Shown: positions 1-11,203, numbered from the stretch's first letter. The stretch: 64,000 nt of DNA from Asterias rubens (GCF_902459465.1 NC_047066.1:4004377-4068376); one strand, 5' to 3'. The notes: generated from the sequence alone by a model not told the origin. Translations and numbers: made by a program.

Positions 1-1792
1 TAAGGCTTTGAAGTGTGGTCAAGAAAAATATATCAGTTTTTACCCCCCCCCCCAAAAAAAAAAAAAAAAAAAAGGGGTTACTGCAATCTTAGACATAACT
101 GCTCTGGATTTTCAACGATATATCAAAAACGTGACCAACTTTTCAAATAATATTTTCACAGGGTTATTTTTATTGTTATCTTCATAAAGAACAATCGAAT
201 GGTTCCAAACATCAAAGTTATATTTGATCTCTATTGAAGTCCTTGAAAGTCATAAAAGCAGTGCATTTTGACACTGATGTCCAACACACACAGTGTGAAT
301 TTTGCATTGAAAGAAAAAATCAATGACCGTGTTAAACTGAGTGTTTTCACAAAGTGAATTGTTATAAATGGGCACAGGACTCTTGCATTTTTGATGAAGT
401 AAACAAAAACATGTTGTGATTGAATGAAAATACACATCTCAGTTCTGTATGATTAATAGAGGCTAGAGGCTTGTTTGGTCGTTAATCTTGACAGTTAAGT
501 AACTACGACAAATTTCCCCCTAAAATACAACAAGGCTGTATTGTCTTGTGTATTTATCAAATTTTGCCAGAAGCTACGAAGAATTTGGCCATAAAATGCG
601 GTATGTTTATAGCCTTGAGTACTTTTTTGAACAATGTTTCCCTAGAATGCAAAAAAGCCTTGTGAACTTATCAAGTTTGATATGATATTACATTATTTTA
701 CATTAAAACTTTTTGGTTTATTTCATAATATAAAAAAAAAACATAAAACGGAATGTGCCATATGGCAACTTAAAGGTTGAATTACACTGGTACAATAAAT
801 ATATATTCTTAAAAAGTAGCTTAAAACTCTAAAAAATTTGCTGTGAATCGCAACAAGGCTGTGTACAAATCAATTTTTGCCTGCATATTCTACAAATTTT
901 GCCCTAAAATTCCAAAAGGCTGTATAGTGTTCTGCACTATTCAAAGTGAAAATGCAACAAATTTGCTCTCAAATATATAAGGCTATATTTTTTTTTAAAG
1001 AAAATGCAACAGAACTGCACTAAAAGGCAAAAATGCCATAGCCTTGTGCCAGAAACTACGACAAATTTTGCCATAAAATGCTGCAATTTATCCTAGTGTA
1101 CTTTTGAACGTTGTTTCCTTAGAATGCAGAAAGGCCTTGTGAACTTATCAAATTTTATATTATAGTACATTGACTAACATTAAATTTATTGGTTTATCTA
1201 TATTTTTTTTTAAAGAAAATGCAACAGAACTGCACTAAAAGGCAAAAATGCCATAGCCTTGTGCCAGAAACTACGACAAATTTTGCCATAAAATGCTGCA
1301 ATTTATGGCCTAGTGTACTTTTGAACGTTGTTTCCTTAGAATGCAGAAAGGCGTTGTGAACTTATCAAATTTTATATTATAGTACATTGACTAACATTAA
1401 ATTTATTGGTTTATCTTATTAAAAAACAACATTAAACCAAATGTACAATTGATAGGTTGAATTGCACTGGTACAATACATAAACATTCTTAAAAAGTAGC
1501 CTAAAACTTTTACAAATTTGCTGTAAAATGCAACAAGGCCTGTGTACTTATCAAATTTTCCCCCTGAAAATACAACAAATTATTCTGAAATGAGAGCACA
1601 AAGCACCCTCACTGAGATGATTGGACTGTACATGTAGCTGTTCTTTGTGCGTGAAAATGTGGGCGCCAGTGTAGCGTTTTGCGGTATGCAAGGGGTCCAA
1701 TATCATTTTCTCTGAGGTCAATTAGTATCATGCCTGGAAGATTTTGATCTCTCTAAAACATTGATTCTGTACATGTCTTTGTTCTCCAATAG
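1..1792. other. AT-rich presumed intron of the carbonic anhydrase gene
   Basis: No coding exon is visible. The DNA is AT-rich with homopolymer runs (poly-C and poly-A near 44-73). It holds a loosely repeated theme (ACAAGGCTGT..., AAATTTGC..., AACTTATCAAATTTT) that recurs several times between 530 and 1570, which looks like an old locally amplified repeat. It precedes a splice acceptor at 1791-1792, so it is inferred to be intron. Confidence 0.5.
983..1412. repeat. Two-copy tandem duplication, period about 215 bp
   Basis: Copy 1 (983-1197) and copy 2 (1198-1412) match almost base for base, including an oligo-T run followed by AAAGAAAATGCAACAG. A diverged older relative lies at about 590-730, and the flanks 730-900 and 1413-1560 also resemble each other. 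This suggests an ancient duplication of several hundred bp with a younger 215 bp duplication inside it. Confidence 0.85.
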
Positions 1793-4700
1793 GTGACCAT
1801 GAAGACCTCGCCACTCCCCTGATCTTTGGGGACATACTTCCCAGCAATTTGTCATCGTTCTACCGTTACAGTGGATCCTTAACCACCCCTACCTGCAACG
1901 AAGTGGTCGTATGGAATGTTTTCACCAACCCTATTTTAATCTCACAAGCACAAGTAAGTACCATTAATGTTCCTGAACAATTCTTTAAAGGCAGTGGACA
2001 CTTTTGGCAATTACTCAAAATATTTTCACCATCAAACCTCACTTGGTAACGAGTAATGGGGAGCTGTTGATGGTATAAAACACTGTGAGAAACGGCTCCC
2101 TCTGAAGTGACATAGTTTTCGAGAAAGAAGTAATTTTCCAAGAATTTGATTTTGAGACCTCAGATTTAGAATTTGAGGTCTCGAAATCAAGCATCTGAAA
2201 GCACACAACTTCGTGTGACGAGGGTGTTTTTTTACTTTCATTATTATCTCGCAACTCTGATGACCAATCGAGCTCAAATGTTCACAAGTTTGTTATTTTA
2301 TGCATATGTTGAGATACACCAAGTGAGAAGACTGGTCTTTGACAATTACCAATAGTGTCCAATGTCTTTAAAAGACATGTTGAACATTTTTCAACAGAAG
2401 TTTATACTACTATCATCACAGGCTTTAAAATAAGACACAGCGATTGCCGTGGTGCCCTGTGCCTTTGTAGACCTGCCAACATCTGTATCTCAGAAATAGG
2501 GACAAATTTGGACTGGGTTTTGTTGTCACATGAGGTGCAAATCGCAAAACTTTATACTTGGGGGGTCCAACTTTGCGTCACCTGCGATTTTTAGGGTCTT
2601 CAAAACTCAGAAACCAGGACTGTCCTGGGTATATCAGGACAGTTGGCAGGTCTGCTTTTGCTGTGTCGCCCTGTAAAGTTCCTGTACAAATTTACATTTT
2701 TCCTTATAGAGGTGCCCCCAGGCCCGGGTGCCCCTTACCAGAGGAAAATTGCCCCCTTTAAAAAGCAAAGTTCAAGGCCTGCTATCCATCAGGGCTAAAT
2801 AACAACAAGGCCTGCTATCCATCAGGGCTAAATAACAACAACAAAAATGTTTTGTTCTTACACCAACCACATCCCCCTCTCGCACCCTCCAGGACCAATT
2901 TGTTTACTTGAGTTGCAAAATAAACAAAATTATAGAAAGGGTAAGTTTGAATATGGTATGCAATGACGTTTTAGTCGTTGTTCAAGATCACAAGTTAACA
3001 GAGATCTTGAGGTCATGAAAAGTTCAGTTCAATGAGCACCGATTATATGATTGGTTTGTTCTGGGTAAGCGGTCTGGTGCACGGGACATTCCAATCTTAC
3101 TTGGTGCAGTCCAATAGGTGTACTATTGTCTAGTACGTATATAGACTTGGTCCCAGTCCAGTCTGTGATTGAGATTAGTGGTCTAATCATCGCGGTACCC
3201 GCTACTAAAGTAGAGGATTTGAACTACCTCGAGCCACTGGACAATCTCAGTGGTGTAGTTGGTAAGACACTGCTCTAGAATCACAAAGGTCAAGGGTTCA
3301 AATCCCATTCGAGTTATATGCCTGTGATTTTGTTTTCACTGAATTTTGTCTTCTTGCAACTCGAATGACCAATTGAGTCAAAATGTTCATGTGAGTGAAC
3401 ATGCCAGTGAGTTGCTGTGTGGTGGGCTGTGCGAATCAGAAGTTGAAAGGCAATCGTTTGTCCTTTTTCCGATTTCCCAAAACAAATCGTCACAAAAGAG
3501 GAGCGTGGAGGCGAGCAGTGGGTAGAGGTTGCGAGTGGGAATTGACGGGCAATGATCGTATTTGCGGGGAGCATTTTGTCGGAGGCTGGCCGAGTGATTT
3601 CCAAGAGGATGAGAAAAATCGACCAACATTGAACTTAAATGTCAAGGTTCTCAGCGATACCATACGTACCCAACAATCTGATCGTTGTCAACGTCTGGCG
3701 AGCCGTCAACAAACAATTGTAAGTAACATTGATTGACTTTAGTTTTTGCTTGAAAAAAAGTGACATTATATTATTGTTGGGCACCTACATGTAAGTTACA
3801 AATTTATTTGCTAATGTTTCAACTATAGTTAACACAACTGAACTACACCAATGAGTGTGTACATAAATCGTCTTCAAAATAATCAAAGTTTTACGACTAC
3901 TGACAATAACTACCTAGTCAAATTTTCTTTGTTTCACCCGTTAAATTAGGATGAAGTTAATTGTCATTATTTGTGTCCTGCCTGGGATTAGCTCTTTACA
4001 AAAGAGTATTTATAAAACTTGAAAGGCTTCTTAAACCTTGGGGCTTTGATTTCTGATTGTTTTTGTTCGTGCTGAAGAGAAGATCATCGAACTTTGATCC
4101 ATTACTGATTTGGTAAAAATAACCCAAAAGCTCTGATGTGGGAAACTTTACTTAGTGATATTTTACTTCCACCAGTATGCGCTAATCCGGGAAATCAGAT
4201 GCTTGAACCGAAGTGTGATATAAAAAGCTATAGCCTACTACTAGCAGTTTTTATATTGCACTCTGCATATTGTCAGTGTCAATGCGTCAAGCTCCACAAA
4301 CGGTCAGTGCAAAAATGACATTCTTAACTCGTTGGATATGGGACGCGAAGCACTATATTTTTTCTGTATGTCTAAGGCCGGTTTATACTTGGTGCAACTG
4401 CGCACACGCACCCATAGCAGCAAGCTTGCCAGGGTGAGCTGGCTGATTCAAATCCAATATCAGTTGGGACCGGGCAATCAAATAAATGTTATGAAGTCAA
4501 GTGATTATCATGTATCGATCGACTCAAGAGCAAGTTCCTGAGATAGCTCAACTACATGTAGCCTTTGTCACCGTACACCATAATAAGTTGAATAATTCAA
4601 ACGTTTATCTGTTATTTTAAACATTTCTAATATCAGGATGAAGAATTTGAGAAGAAAAGGAAGAGAGAAGAGGAGGAACAGGCTGCTATGGAGCTAAGTT

Positions 4701-7700
4701 CATCACTGAATGCATCAGTGCATATGGATAGTTATGCCGCAACTCACCAAGAACTGCGTGATGAGGTCAAACGGCTTTCAGATGAGCTGAAGTCAAAGGA
4801 AAAGCAGTTCACATTGTCTACAAAAATAAAAGAAAACGACAAATACACCAAATTCTACACAGGTCTGCCAAACTGGGTCACGTTTGTATAGCTTTTTAAT
4901 TTGTTACTGCCATTCACTCACAGGGTGAGATATAATCATGGGTGTATAGATAAGGAAACAGATGGATTAAGGAGACATATGAGGCTTTCACTTGAAGATC
5001 AACTTTTGGCAACTTTGATGCGATTGAAAGTTGGGTTGTTTTTGACAGACCTGTCAGATCGCTTCAGTGTATCTGTGTCTCATATGTTCTGAATAATCAC
5101 TACTTGGGTCTTTCTGATGGAAAAAGTTCTATCTCCTTTTGAATTTGCCACCCACTATTGACATCATTAATCAGACATTACCTGGACAGTATTCAAAGTT
5201 TGAAAATAACGTTTTATAATAGACTGTACTGAACTATTCATTGAGACCCCTTCTAATTTCACTGCTCAGTCATTAACCTGGAGTTCTTATAAGCACCATA
5301 ATACCGTCAAATTTCTTGTAACGATATCTCCAACAGGTTTTATTTCATATGTAAGTGAAGCGTGGGGAGGCAGAACATCAGATCGTACAATAACTGAAAA
5401 AAGTGGTTTCCTATCTCTTCTAAACAAGGGAGATCTTGTCTTAGCAGACAAAGGCTTTACAGTCGGTGACGGGGGGCATTTCTGAATATTCCGCCCTTTC
5501 TGAATTGTGTGTTTGGACAGTTTACTGTTGATGAAGTTTGCCAAACCCAAAACATTGCAGAGGTAAGGATACATGTTGAGCTGGCCATTGGAAGGGTCAA
5601 ACAATTCCACATTTTGGACCCCAATATTCCTCTTTCTCTGAAAAGCTCACTCGGTACTATTTTTAAAGTTTGCTGTTATCTATCCAATTTGTCAGATCCT
5701 CTTGTGTTCTAAAACAGTGCAGCGTAAGTAACTGAAACTAACTTAGTACTCCACCCCTGGTGCAGAAGCGCTATATTTTTCTGTATTCCACTCACTTGTG
5801 TGATAACTTTTATTGTTGTCTAAATTGATAATATATTGGTAACATTTATTGAGCTAAGCAGGAGTGTAAATAAACTGTGAAACAGTGAATAAACTAATTT
5901 ATTGCAATTAAATTGTTGTCTAAATTGATAATAAATTGGTAACATTTATGGACCCGAGCAGGAGTGTAAATAAACTGTGAAACAGTGAATAAACTAATTT
6001 ATTGCAAGAAACAAAGAGGAACAAATTGCGTTTTGCTGTGATTGTTGGCTGTATGAAGTAACTTGTAAAACCTCACATCAATTGTAGTTCAGCTGCTAAA
6101 CAAATTGTGCACTTTAATTATTTCATTCTTTAACCCAAAGTGCACAATCCTCCCCCCCCCCCCCCAATTTGGTCCTTTAGCAATTACATTATGGGGAAAC
6201 TTTACAATCTATTCTACATGGTCACTTAATCCTCAGCATTTGTGGATCTAGTGAACACTTGTCCTAGGAGTTCAGGTAGAATTATTTGTCTGTACACATC
6301 AGCTGCATTTTCCACCATGGCCTTGCAAAACTTGGAATCCAGTTCAATTCTTTCAACAAATAAGTCTTTTAAAGTAAACACAACAAAGTCACAATACTGA
6401 GATTTGGACAAGAATATCTGGGTTTGAACTTGATAATGATAAGGGTGACTTCTGTTAAGCATTAATTGAAACTGAGCGCAAGCACATACATATGACAAGG
6501 TGATGCGCAGACTGCTGCCACCAGGGTCAAGTTCGAGCGAGGGACTATAAAGTCAACCCAATTGGGCAAGTTTGCCTGGTATACGTAGGTAACCATGGAA
6601 CATTGACTAGTAGTGGTTGACTATAATGGTCGCTATACTGGGGCAAGTTAGAGTACGCGAACTTGCCCCAGTATAAATAGCAGAAATACAGGGGTAGGAT
6701 CTGATCCCTTCATTCTATTGATGGATGGTTGTTCAGAAAAGACAAACCCCTGCTGGGACAATAGTGGGGACTTGTCACTTTGCAAAGGTCATGCAAAGGT
6801 TAATGCCTGCGGAACTATCATGTATGGCTATGTCCCCCACTAGACCATGGGTCCCTTCTAGGCTTGGACAACATGTGCATGTTGAAGGTATTTATGAATG
6901 GGAATCAAAGTGTGTTGAATCGGTTTTCAACCAGTGGTTTAATTAAACTCGCCGAGGCCTGGTTCTTGATAATTTACCTCGACTTCGTCTCGGTAAAATT
7001 ATCAAGAACCAGGCCTCGTTGGGATTAAACCACTAGTTGAAAACCTCATCACCACACAGTGATTCCCTTATTTATCAACAACAATAGGATTCTACTGACC
7101 CAGTAGAAATTGCCTTGCGTCTTTGCCCTTTTAAAAACGAAGCATGCTTGTTAAGTTAAGGATTCCGAATTAAACGAATCTGTGTAGCAAAAAGAGGCAT
7201 TACACAAAAGGATCCCTGGACCCCACCCATTTTTTTGTCCAAGACTTAAACGAATCCATTAAGCAAAGGAAGCATTTTAAGTGCCCACAACATCAAAGGT
7301 TTCTGTGAATCCCTTTGGGCACCTTATTAAATCTACACTCACCTCTTGTTAGTCTGTGGCTTATCCCCAGTTGTTACATCAGTGAACGCAATGAGAGAGT
7401 TCTTGTATATTTGGTTTGTGGTAACACCATGTGTGTATCTACTTGCAGGTAGAGTTTGTTCTTAGAGAATAAAATGATGAGCCAAAACAGGATTCGAACT
7501 GCCTCTAGCTACAGGGCAACCTCCAAAACAGGATTCGAACTGCCTCTAGCTACAGGGCAACCTCGGTATTCTAGTTAGTAAGACACTGCTCTAGAATTGC
7601 AAGGGTCGAGGGTTCAAATCCCACCCAAGTAATATGCCTGTGATATTTTATCACAGGACTCGGGAAAGTACTGAGTATACAGTGCTCACACACATCGGTG

Positions 7701-10274
7701 TATGGGTAAAAACCAAAATTAAAATTCCTGTGATATTTCACAGGACTCGGGAAAGTACTGAGTATACAGTGCTCACACACATCGGTGTATGGGTAAAAAC
7801 CAAAATTAAAATTCCTGTGATATTTCACAGGACTCGGGAAAGTACTGAGTATACAGTGCTCACACACATCGGTGTATGGGTAAAAACCAAAATTAAAATT
7901 CCTGTGATATTTCACAGGACTCGGGAAAGTACTGAGTATACAGTGCTCACACACATCGGTGTATGGGTAAAAACCAAAATTAAAATTCCTGTGATATTTC
8001 ACAGGACTCGGGGAAGTACTGAGTATACAGTGCTAACACACATTGGTGTTTGGGTAAAAAAAAAATATATTCTTTATCCCCGATGCAAATTTAACATCTA
8101 CTATTAAAATTAATACTCTTTATCCCCAATGCAAATCCAACATCTTTATAGGCTTTGTTTTGACAGGCTTCTTAGAGTTCATCTCTCAGCACCTTCACAT
8201 ACCTGGAACTTCATCTTTGAAAGGGCAATTGGCTGACTTTAGTTTGCAAAGGGCATGGCAATTGGACAATCTTAAAGTCAATAGGAAACTTTTAGAGGGA
8301 CACCAAGGCCAAAGACCATGGGCAACAATGGTATCTGTGGACTGAATGTAGTTCTAGGCCTGATTCAGATGATGTTTTGAGCGAGCCAAACTTATCATCC
8401 AATCAATCAATCAATCAATCAACATTTATTTCCATACAAACGCAATATACAAATGCAAACAATAGGATGTTACAAGACTGAAAACTGTATGGAGGCATGG
8501 CCCATTAAAGCAAAGCTTGTAAGCTGGGATGCCTTTTACAAAACAAAGGAAGGTAATAAGATCATTTAAATTATAAAACAAAGCGTATAGTAACAACAAT
8601 AACATCAAAACGAGATGGATAAACGAAACGCAAAAACAAAACACCCAACCAGACAAACAAACACCTCAAACTAACACCTCAAACAAAACCAAACAAACAA
8701 ACAATACAAATACCACAATACGGCCACGATGATAGAACTAAACCAAAATTATGACAGAATCACAACTATGTTACATAATGGGAGACACAGCGTAGAACTT
8801 CAGACACAACAAAGGCAACTGCTGTCATGCTTTTTTTTGTAGTCCACCATGTATTATGCCTGTTTCCTTTTCCTTTTTGCAATCTTTCAACAGGAAATGT
8901 CCTTGTGCTAGGAATTTATCTCTCCCTATTGCTTGCTTTTGCGATTTAAGTGTCTTTTATTTTCTGTATTTTTATCAACGTGTATGTTTTTTTGTTGGAG
9001 GGGTCTGGGAGGGCACGTCGCTTTGATGAAAGTTTTTAAAACTTTTGCCTTGCCCTGGACGGCCCCTGCCAACAAAGAATTATGTCCGAAGATTTAAAAT
9101 AAAATATAAAATAAAATAAAATACTATATAAGAAACTCTCTATAATGTTTCAGTGCATTATAACTACATGAATTGGTTGTTTGATTTGGTGTATCTCGTC
9201 GTGCATTCAAAATAATGCACACAAGTACATAGTACTTATTTTCGCTCTATATTTGTTCAGTAAATTTTCAAAACTATTGTCATTATTTAACTCACTCTGC
9301 TAGGCTATATATATCTTTGAAACTGACACGGAAGCCCATTTCATACATACTTCTTTGGAATGCTAAAGAAATGTGGACATTACAGGGCTGTTGTCGTTGG
9401 ACTGATGCACATTCGTTGCAAATTCGATGCAAATTTTTGACGTCAAATTCTAGTATTGCATTTGCATTCGCAGAAACTATGAACCAGGCTTTACTCTGTT
9501 AAAAAACAAAAACAATTATTCAACTTGAAATGTTTGAACTCTTTGATTCAAGGTCAGTTCTGCGATGCTCATATTTGGGGGCAGTTATTACTACCTCTTG
9601 AACTGTATGTAGGTAGCCATTAGCGTTGTTGCTCTGGCTTTGCATAACTGAAACCACTTTAACTTGGCAAACCATATGAAGGAATTAATTGTAGAGCATT
9701 TGTAGTTATTTGATGTTTTACATTTTTACTACGACAAACCACACCCGTTCTGATTGATGCATTGCACATAGCGTCATCGACTGCTATATTTGATGATAAG
9801 CGTTGGAAAATTGCAGGCGTGTACGCTGTGCGCACCACTCTCAGCCAATGATAGGCCTTTCACGTTTCACATTTCATTAAAGATGGTGGTCAATGACGTC
9901 ATCTGCAATCCATCTAATTCGAACCATCCAAAAGTTTTCAATCTAAGTAGAAGTAAATTTACTGCTTTATAGATTATGTATTTTTTTTAAATAAATGGTT
10001 GACTTTTCTGTAAAGACTCTCTAACCTTTCTTTCCTTCCTGTCCCTTGTCATCTTTTTCAGATGGACATGTTCCGCAGCTTGAACAAGAATGAACTGGGA
10101 GACGCCGTGAACGAGACGTACGCGGATACATTCCGCCCAGTCCAGCCCCTGAACGGGCGAACAGTCTACCTGAACGACCTCAATGCACTACCACGCGGCT
10201 CAGGTAGCTTGATCTCCCCCGTGACGCTAGGTTCTGTAGTCGCCTTTGTATTAGCGACAGTACTATTGAAGTAG
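1793..10274 (+). CDS. Alpha carbonic anhydrase, 3' part (two last coding exons), probably GPI-anchored
   Basis: This encodes the C-terminal part of an alpha carbonic anhydrase, a zinc enzyme that hydrates CO2 to bicarbonate. Exon 1793-1953 follows an AG acceptor and reads [16 protein letters not shown]..., then the family signature [13 protein letters not shown] and [12 protein letters not shown]. It ends in phase 0 at GTAAGT. Exon 10062-10274 continues [13 protein letters not shown]... with [14 protein letters not shown], the usual end of the CA fold. It stops after a hydrophobic tail ([20 protein letters not shown]) with no cytoplasmic residues beyond it. That tail is typical of a GPI-attachment signal (CA IV/XV-like), so a cell-surface enzyme is inferred. 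A single-pass form is less likely because no charged tail follows. The zinc-ligand histidines lie in earlier exons outside the window. The 8.1 kb intron (1954-10061) is full of transposon relics. Confidence 0.88.
1985..2372 (+). mobile_element. T1 MITE, full length
   Basis: It starts TTAAAGGCAGTGGACAC and ends with the near-complement AGTGTCCAATGTCTTTAA. A central palindrome (GAGACCTCAGATTTAGAATTTGAGGTCTC, described here by its arms GAGACCTCA and TGAGGTCTC) lies at about 2153-2185. It carries no gene. Short ORFs inside it, on either strand, are repeat sequence. It lies in the CA intron. Confidence 0.85.
2467..2655. mobile_element. Short TIR element (MITE) with GTAGACCTGCCAAC ends
   Basis: The 14-base left end GTAGACCTGCCAAC is matched by GTTGGCAGGTCTGC at the right end, about 190 bp apart. 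There is no coding content. Only one copy was noticed in the window. Confidence 0.6.
2656..3240. other. Non-coding intron stretch with a 33 bp direct duplication
   Basis: A 33 bp unit (AAGGCCTGCTATCCATCAGG...) is directly repeated at 2774 and 2807. Nothing else is recognisable up to the SINE that begins near 3241. Confidence 0.5.
3241..3345 (+). mobile_element. tRNA-derived SINE fragment (family S1)
   Basis: It has a tRNA-like head with a TGGTGTAGTTGG A-box region and GGTTCAAATCCC B-box, followed by the S1 body start (TATGCCTGTGATTTT). This is the same family as the copies at 7484, 37895 (minus), 45392, 61325 and 62740. The body is truncated after the head. Confidence 0.65.
3401..5711 (+). 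pseudogene. Decayed THAP-domain DDE transposase (ISL2EU/IS4EU-like)
   Basis: Exon 3401-3718 encodes a THAP zinc finger: Cys5/Cys6, Cys10, Trp36, Cys55 and His58 in the C2CH pattern, with the RFPKTN segment. It ends at a GTAAGT donor. A second segment begins at an AG acceptor (4637) in phase. It reads a lysine/glutamate-rich coiled coil, then the YTGLPNW motif and a helix-turn-helix ([18 protein letters not shown]). The DDE_Tnp_4 catalytic domain follows: Asp in DCTE (about 5222), [12 protein letters not shown], Asp in LVLADKGF, and Glu near [15 protein letters not shown] (about 5575). The gene is broken by in-frame stops (TAG at 4889-4891, TGA at 5090-5092) and by a frameshift at the G-run near 5470. 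It is therefore inactive. It lies in the sense orientation inside the carbonic anhydrase intron. Confidence 0.88.
5812..6006. repeat. Two-copy tandem repeat, period 100 bp
   Basis: A unit beginning ATTGTTGTCTAAATTGATAA and ending AATTTATTGCAA is present at about 5812 and 5912 with few differences. It lies between the two convergent transposon genes. Confidence 0.85.
6226..6498 (-). pseudogene. YqaJ-type recombinase/exonuclease fragment of a transposon
   Basis: The open frame on the minus strand reads [15 protein letters not shown]..., then [17 protein letters not shown] and [11 protein letters not shown]. These are the C-terminal motifs of the YqaJ/lambda-exonuclease-like proteins common in animal DNA transposons: Y-x-Q-V-Q and C-D-F-V-V. 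The N-terminal half with the catalytic acidic residues is missing, so this is a truncated relic. It lies convergent to the THAP/DDE transposase and about 0.5 kb from it. As I recall, ISL2EU-type elements carry exactly this pair, so it is probably the second gene of the same element. Confidence 0.72.
6634..6677. repeat. Perfect-stem hairpin
   Basis: TATACTGGGGCAAGTT and its complement AACTTGCCCCAGTATA flank an 11-base centre. A partial echo (GGGCAAGTTTGCC) lies near 6566. The function is unknown. Confidence 0.7.
6910..7058. repeat. Long imperfect palindrome, arms about 72 bp
   Basis: The left arm (6910-6982) contains GAGGCCTGGTTCTTGATAAT. The right arm (6985-7058) carries its complement and runs back to a complementary GTGT/ACAC end. 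The almost loopless structure indicates a foldback or MITE-type element. Confidence 0.75.
7484..8158 (+). mobile_element. S1 SINE with an internally amplified 87 bp body
   Basis: The head (GGATTCGAACTGCC...CTAGCTACAGGGCAACCTC, partly duplicated at 7489-7562) leads to a B-box GGTTCAAATCCC near 7611. An 87 bp body unit then follows (CCTGTGATATTTCACAGG...GGTGTATGGGTAAAAACC). It is repeated with the same phase at 7655, 7742, 7829, 7916 and 8003. A tail follows (TTTATCCCCGATGCAAATTT), itself repeated at about 8070 and 8120. Because 87 is divisible by three, the array stays open on both strands; this is not coding. Confidence 0.8.
8160..8345 (+). repeat. Dispersed repeat R170
   Basis: It contains CATCTTTGAAAGGGCAATTGG, a TCTTAAAGTC...TTTTAGAGGG core and GGCACCAAGGCC-like sequence. 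Relatives lie at 52105-52265, 54050-54215 and, inverted, 55820-55970, the last three in or beside the second GST gene. The class is unknown. Confidence 0.6.
8400..8530 (-). mobile_element. Non-LTR retrotransposon 3' tail (inverted)
   Basis: A (CAAT)n run followed by CAACATTTATTTCC is the complement of a LINE 3' end of the type GGAAATAAATGTTG(ATTG)n. A related piece is inserted inside a T2 element near 45200. No reverse transcriptase sequence is present. Confidence 0.55.
8860..9130 (+). mobile_element. Non-LTR retrotransposon 3' tail
   Basis: C/T-rich and T-rich 3' untranslated-type sequence ends in a short tandem tail (TAAAATAAAATAAAAT) near 9100-9122. That is typical of 5'-truncated LINE copies. 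There is no coding remnant. Confidence 0.5.
9131..9751. other. Non-coding intron stretch
   Basis: No exon or clear repeat structure was seen. A small inverted echo with GCATTCG/GCAAATTCG words lies near 9410-9470. Confidence 0.4.
9752..9916. repeat. Diverged foldback element, same family as 58659
   Basis: The ends TGATGCATTGCACATAGCGTCAT and ATGACGTCATCTGCAATCCATC are imperfect complements. They resemble the better-preserved palindrome at 58659-58787, which shares CTGCAATCCATCTA and AAAGATGG. Confidence 0.55.
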
Positions 10275-10707
10275 GACAAGTGAAATCTAGGCCATTGCTT
10301 GAGGGTTGTATTAACTCTTGCAGTCTGTTTGTTTGTCCCTTTTTTCAGACATTTTTGAACATAAAACATGACACTCGCGGGCCCAATTTCTTGACTCTGC
10401 TTATCGCTGAATGCTGTGCTTACAATCACCATTCTTCGCTTACGTGCAAACCTGAATTTATGCAATTAGCTGTGTAAGTGTAGAATGCCTCGAGTACGCA
10501 CGCACACAAGCCAAAATTCACCACTAACCTGTGAAAAAAAACGCTTGCCGTGGGCACAGAATTCCCTACTTCCTTAAGCGGTGATTCTTTGCTTGCGGAA
10601 AGCAGATCCATGACATTTGGCCCTGCAGTGGAAACTTCTGAAAGTACTTAACATTTTGTTTGTTTTTTTTTACTAAAAAAATTAGAAGGATTTGAAACTT
10701 TGCACGA

Positions 10708-10847
10708 TACAGTAAGGTTTGCGGTTACCAACATGTAATGATAACCTCTAATTTAGTTGGGGTAGTTCTGACCAATGTTTCTTTTTAGATCCACCCCAAC
10801 TCAATTAGAGATTATCATAACATGGTTTTACCACAAACCTTACTGTA
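10708..10847. mobile_element. Palindromic MITE with TACAGTAAGGTTTG ends
   Basis: The left end TACAGTAAGGTTTGCGGTTA is matched by the right end ending CAAACCTTACTGTA. Inner arms (CTCTAATTTAGTTGGGGT and CCCCAACTCAATTAGAG) also pair. Half-copies of the right arm occur at 13255-13310 and in its duplicate at 16441-16496. Confidence 0.75.
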
Positions 10848-11203
10848 TTACTTAACAATGCTCACTTTTATCCACCCCCAAAATGAGCTGATCTGTTAAG
10901 ACTGTCCGCAAGAGTTCTGGACCATTCTGAGTATGATAGACACTCTTGACCAGATTCTCGTGAACAAAGCTTTTTGTTTAAAAAAAAAAAACGTACTATT
11001 TTATAGTGGGTGTGGTTTATTCTTTAAGTGAGTTTGAAGTACTTGTATTTATGTTTTTTTTATATTTAATATACAGCCAACCCTGGAGACGGTGGTCAAT
11101 AATCTCACAGTATGTACCGGTGAATAAGGCACTTTACAATGCCAGTCTTTATTTGTAGATCTTTAGTTGTAAATCAAACCCTGTGTTGACAATTCTACAA
11201 GGC

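Larger units (their letters stand above)
3401..6498. mobile_element. Relic of an autonomous ISL2EU-like DNA transposon
   Basis: It combines the convergent transposase (+) and YqaJ nuclease (-) relics. The outer termini were not identified. The left end probably lies just upstream of 3401, where SINE and T1-like pieces (3340-3390) abut. The right end is lost near 6500, where the nuclease frame breaks off. Confidence 0.6.

Noticed and set aside
1985..2372. piggyBac origin for the TTAA-ended MITEs
   Set aside because: TTAA is at the ends, but the following bases (AGGCAGTGG) are not a typical piggyBac terminus. With one locus each I cannot show that TTAA is a target duplication, so the superfamily is left open.
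7640..8040. CRISPR-like regular array
   Set aside because: The whole 87 bp unit is repeated with no unique spacers, and the genome is animal.
7571..8107. Long repeated open frames on both strands resembling repeat proteins
   Set aside because: They arise from an 87 bp SINE-body tandem array. The unit is a multiple of three and lacks stops on both strands, and the sequence matches S1 SINEs elsewhere.
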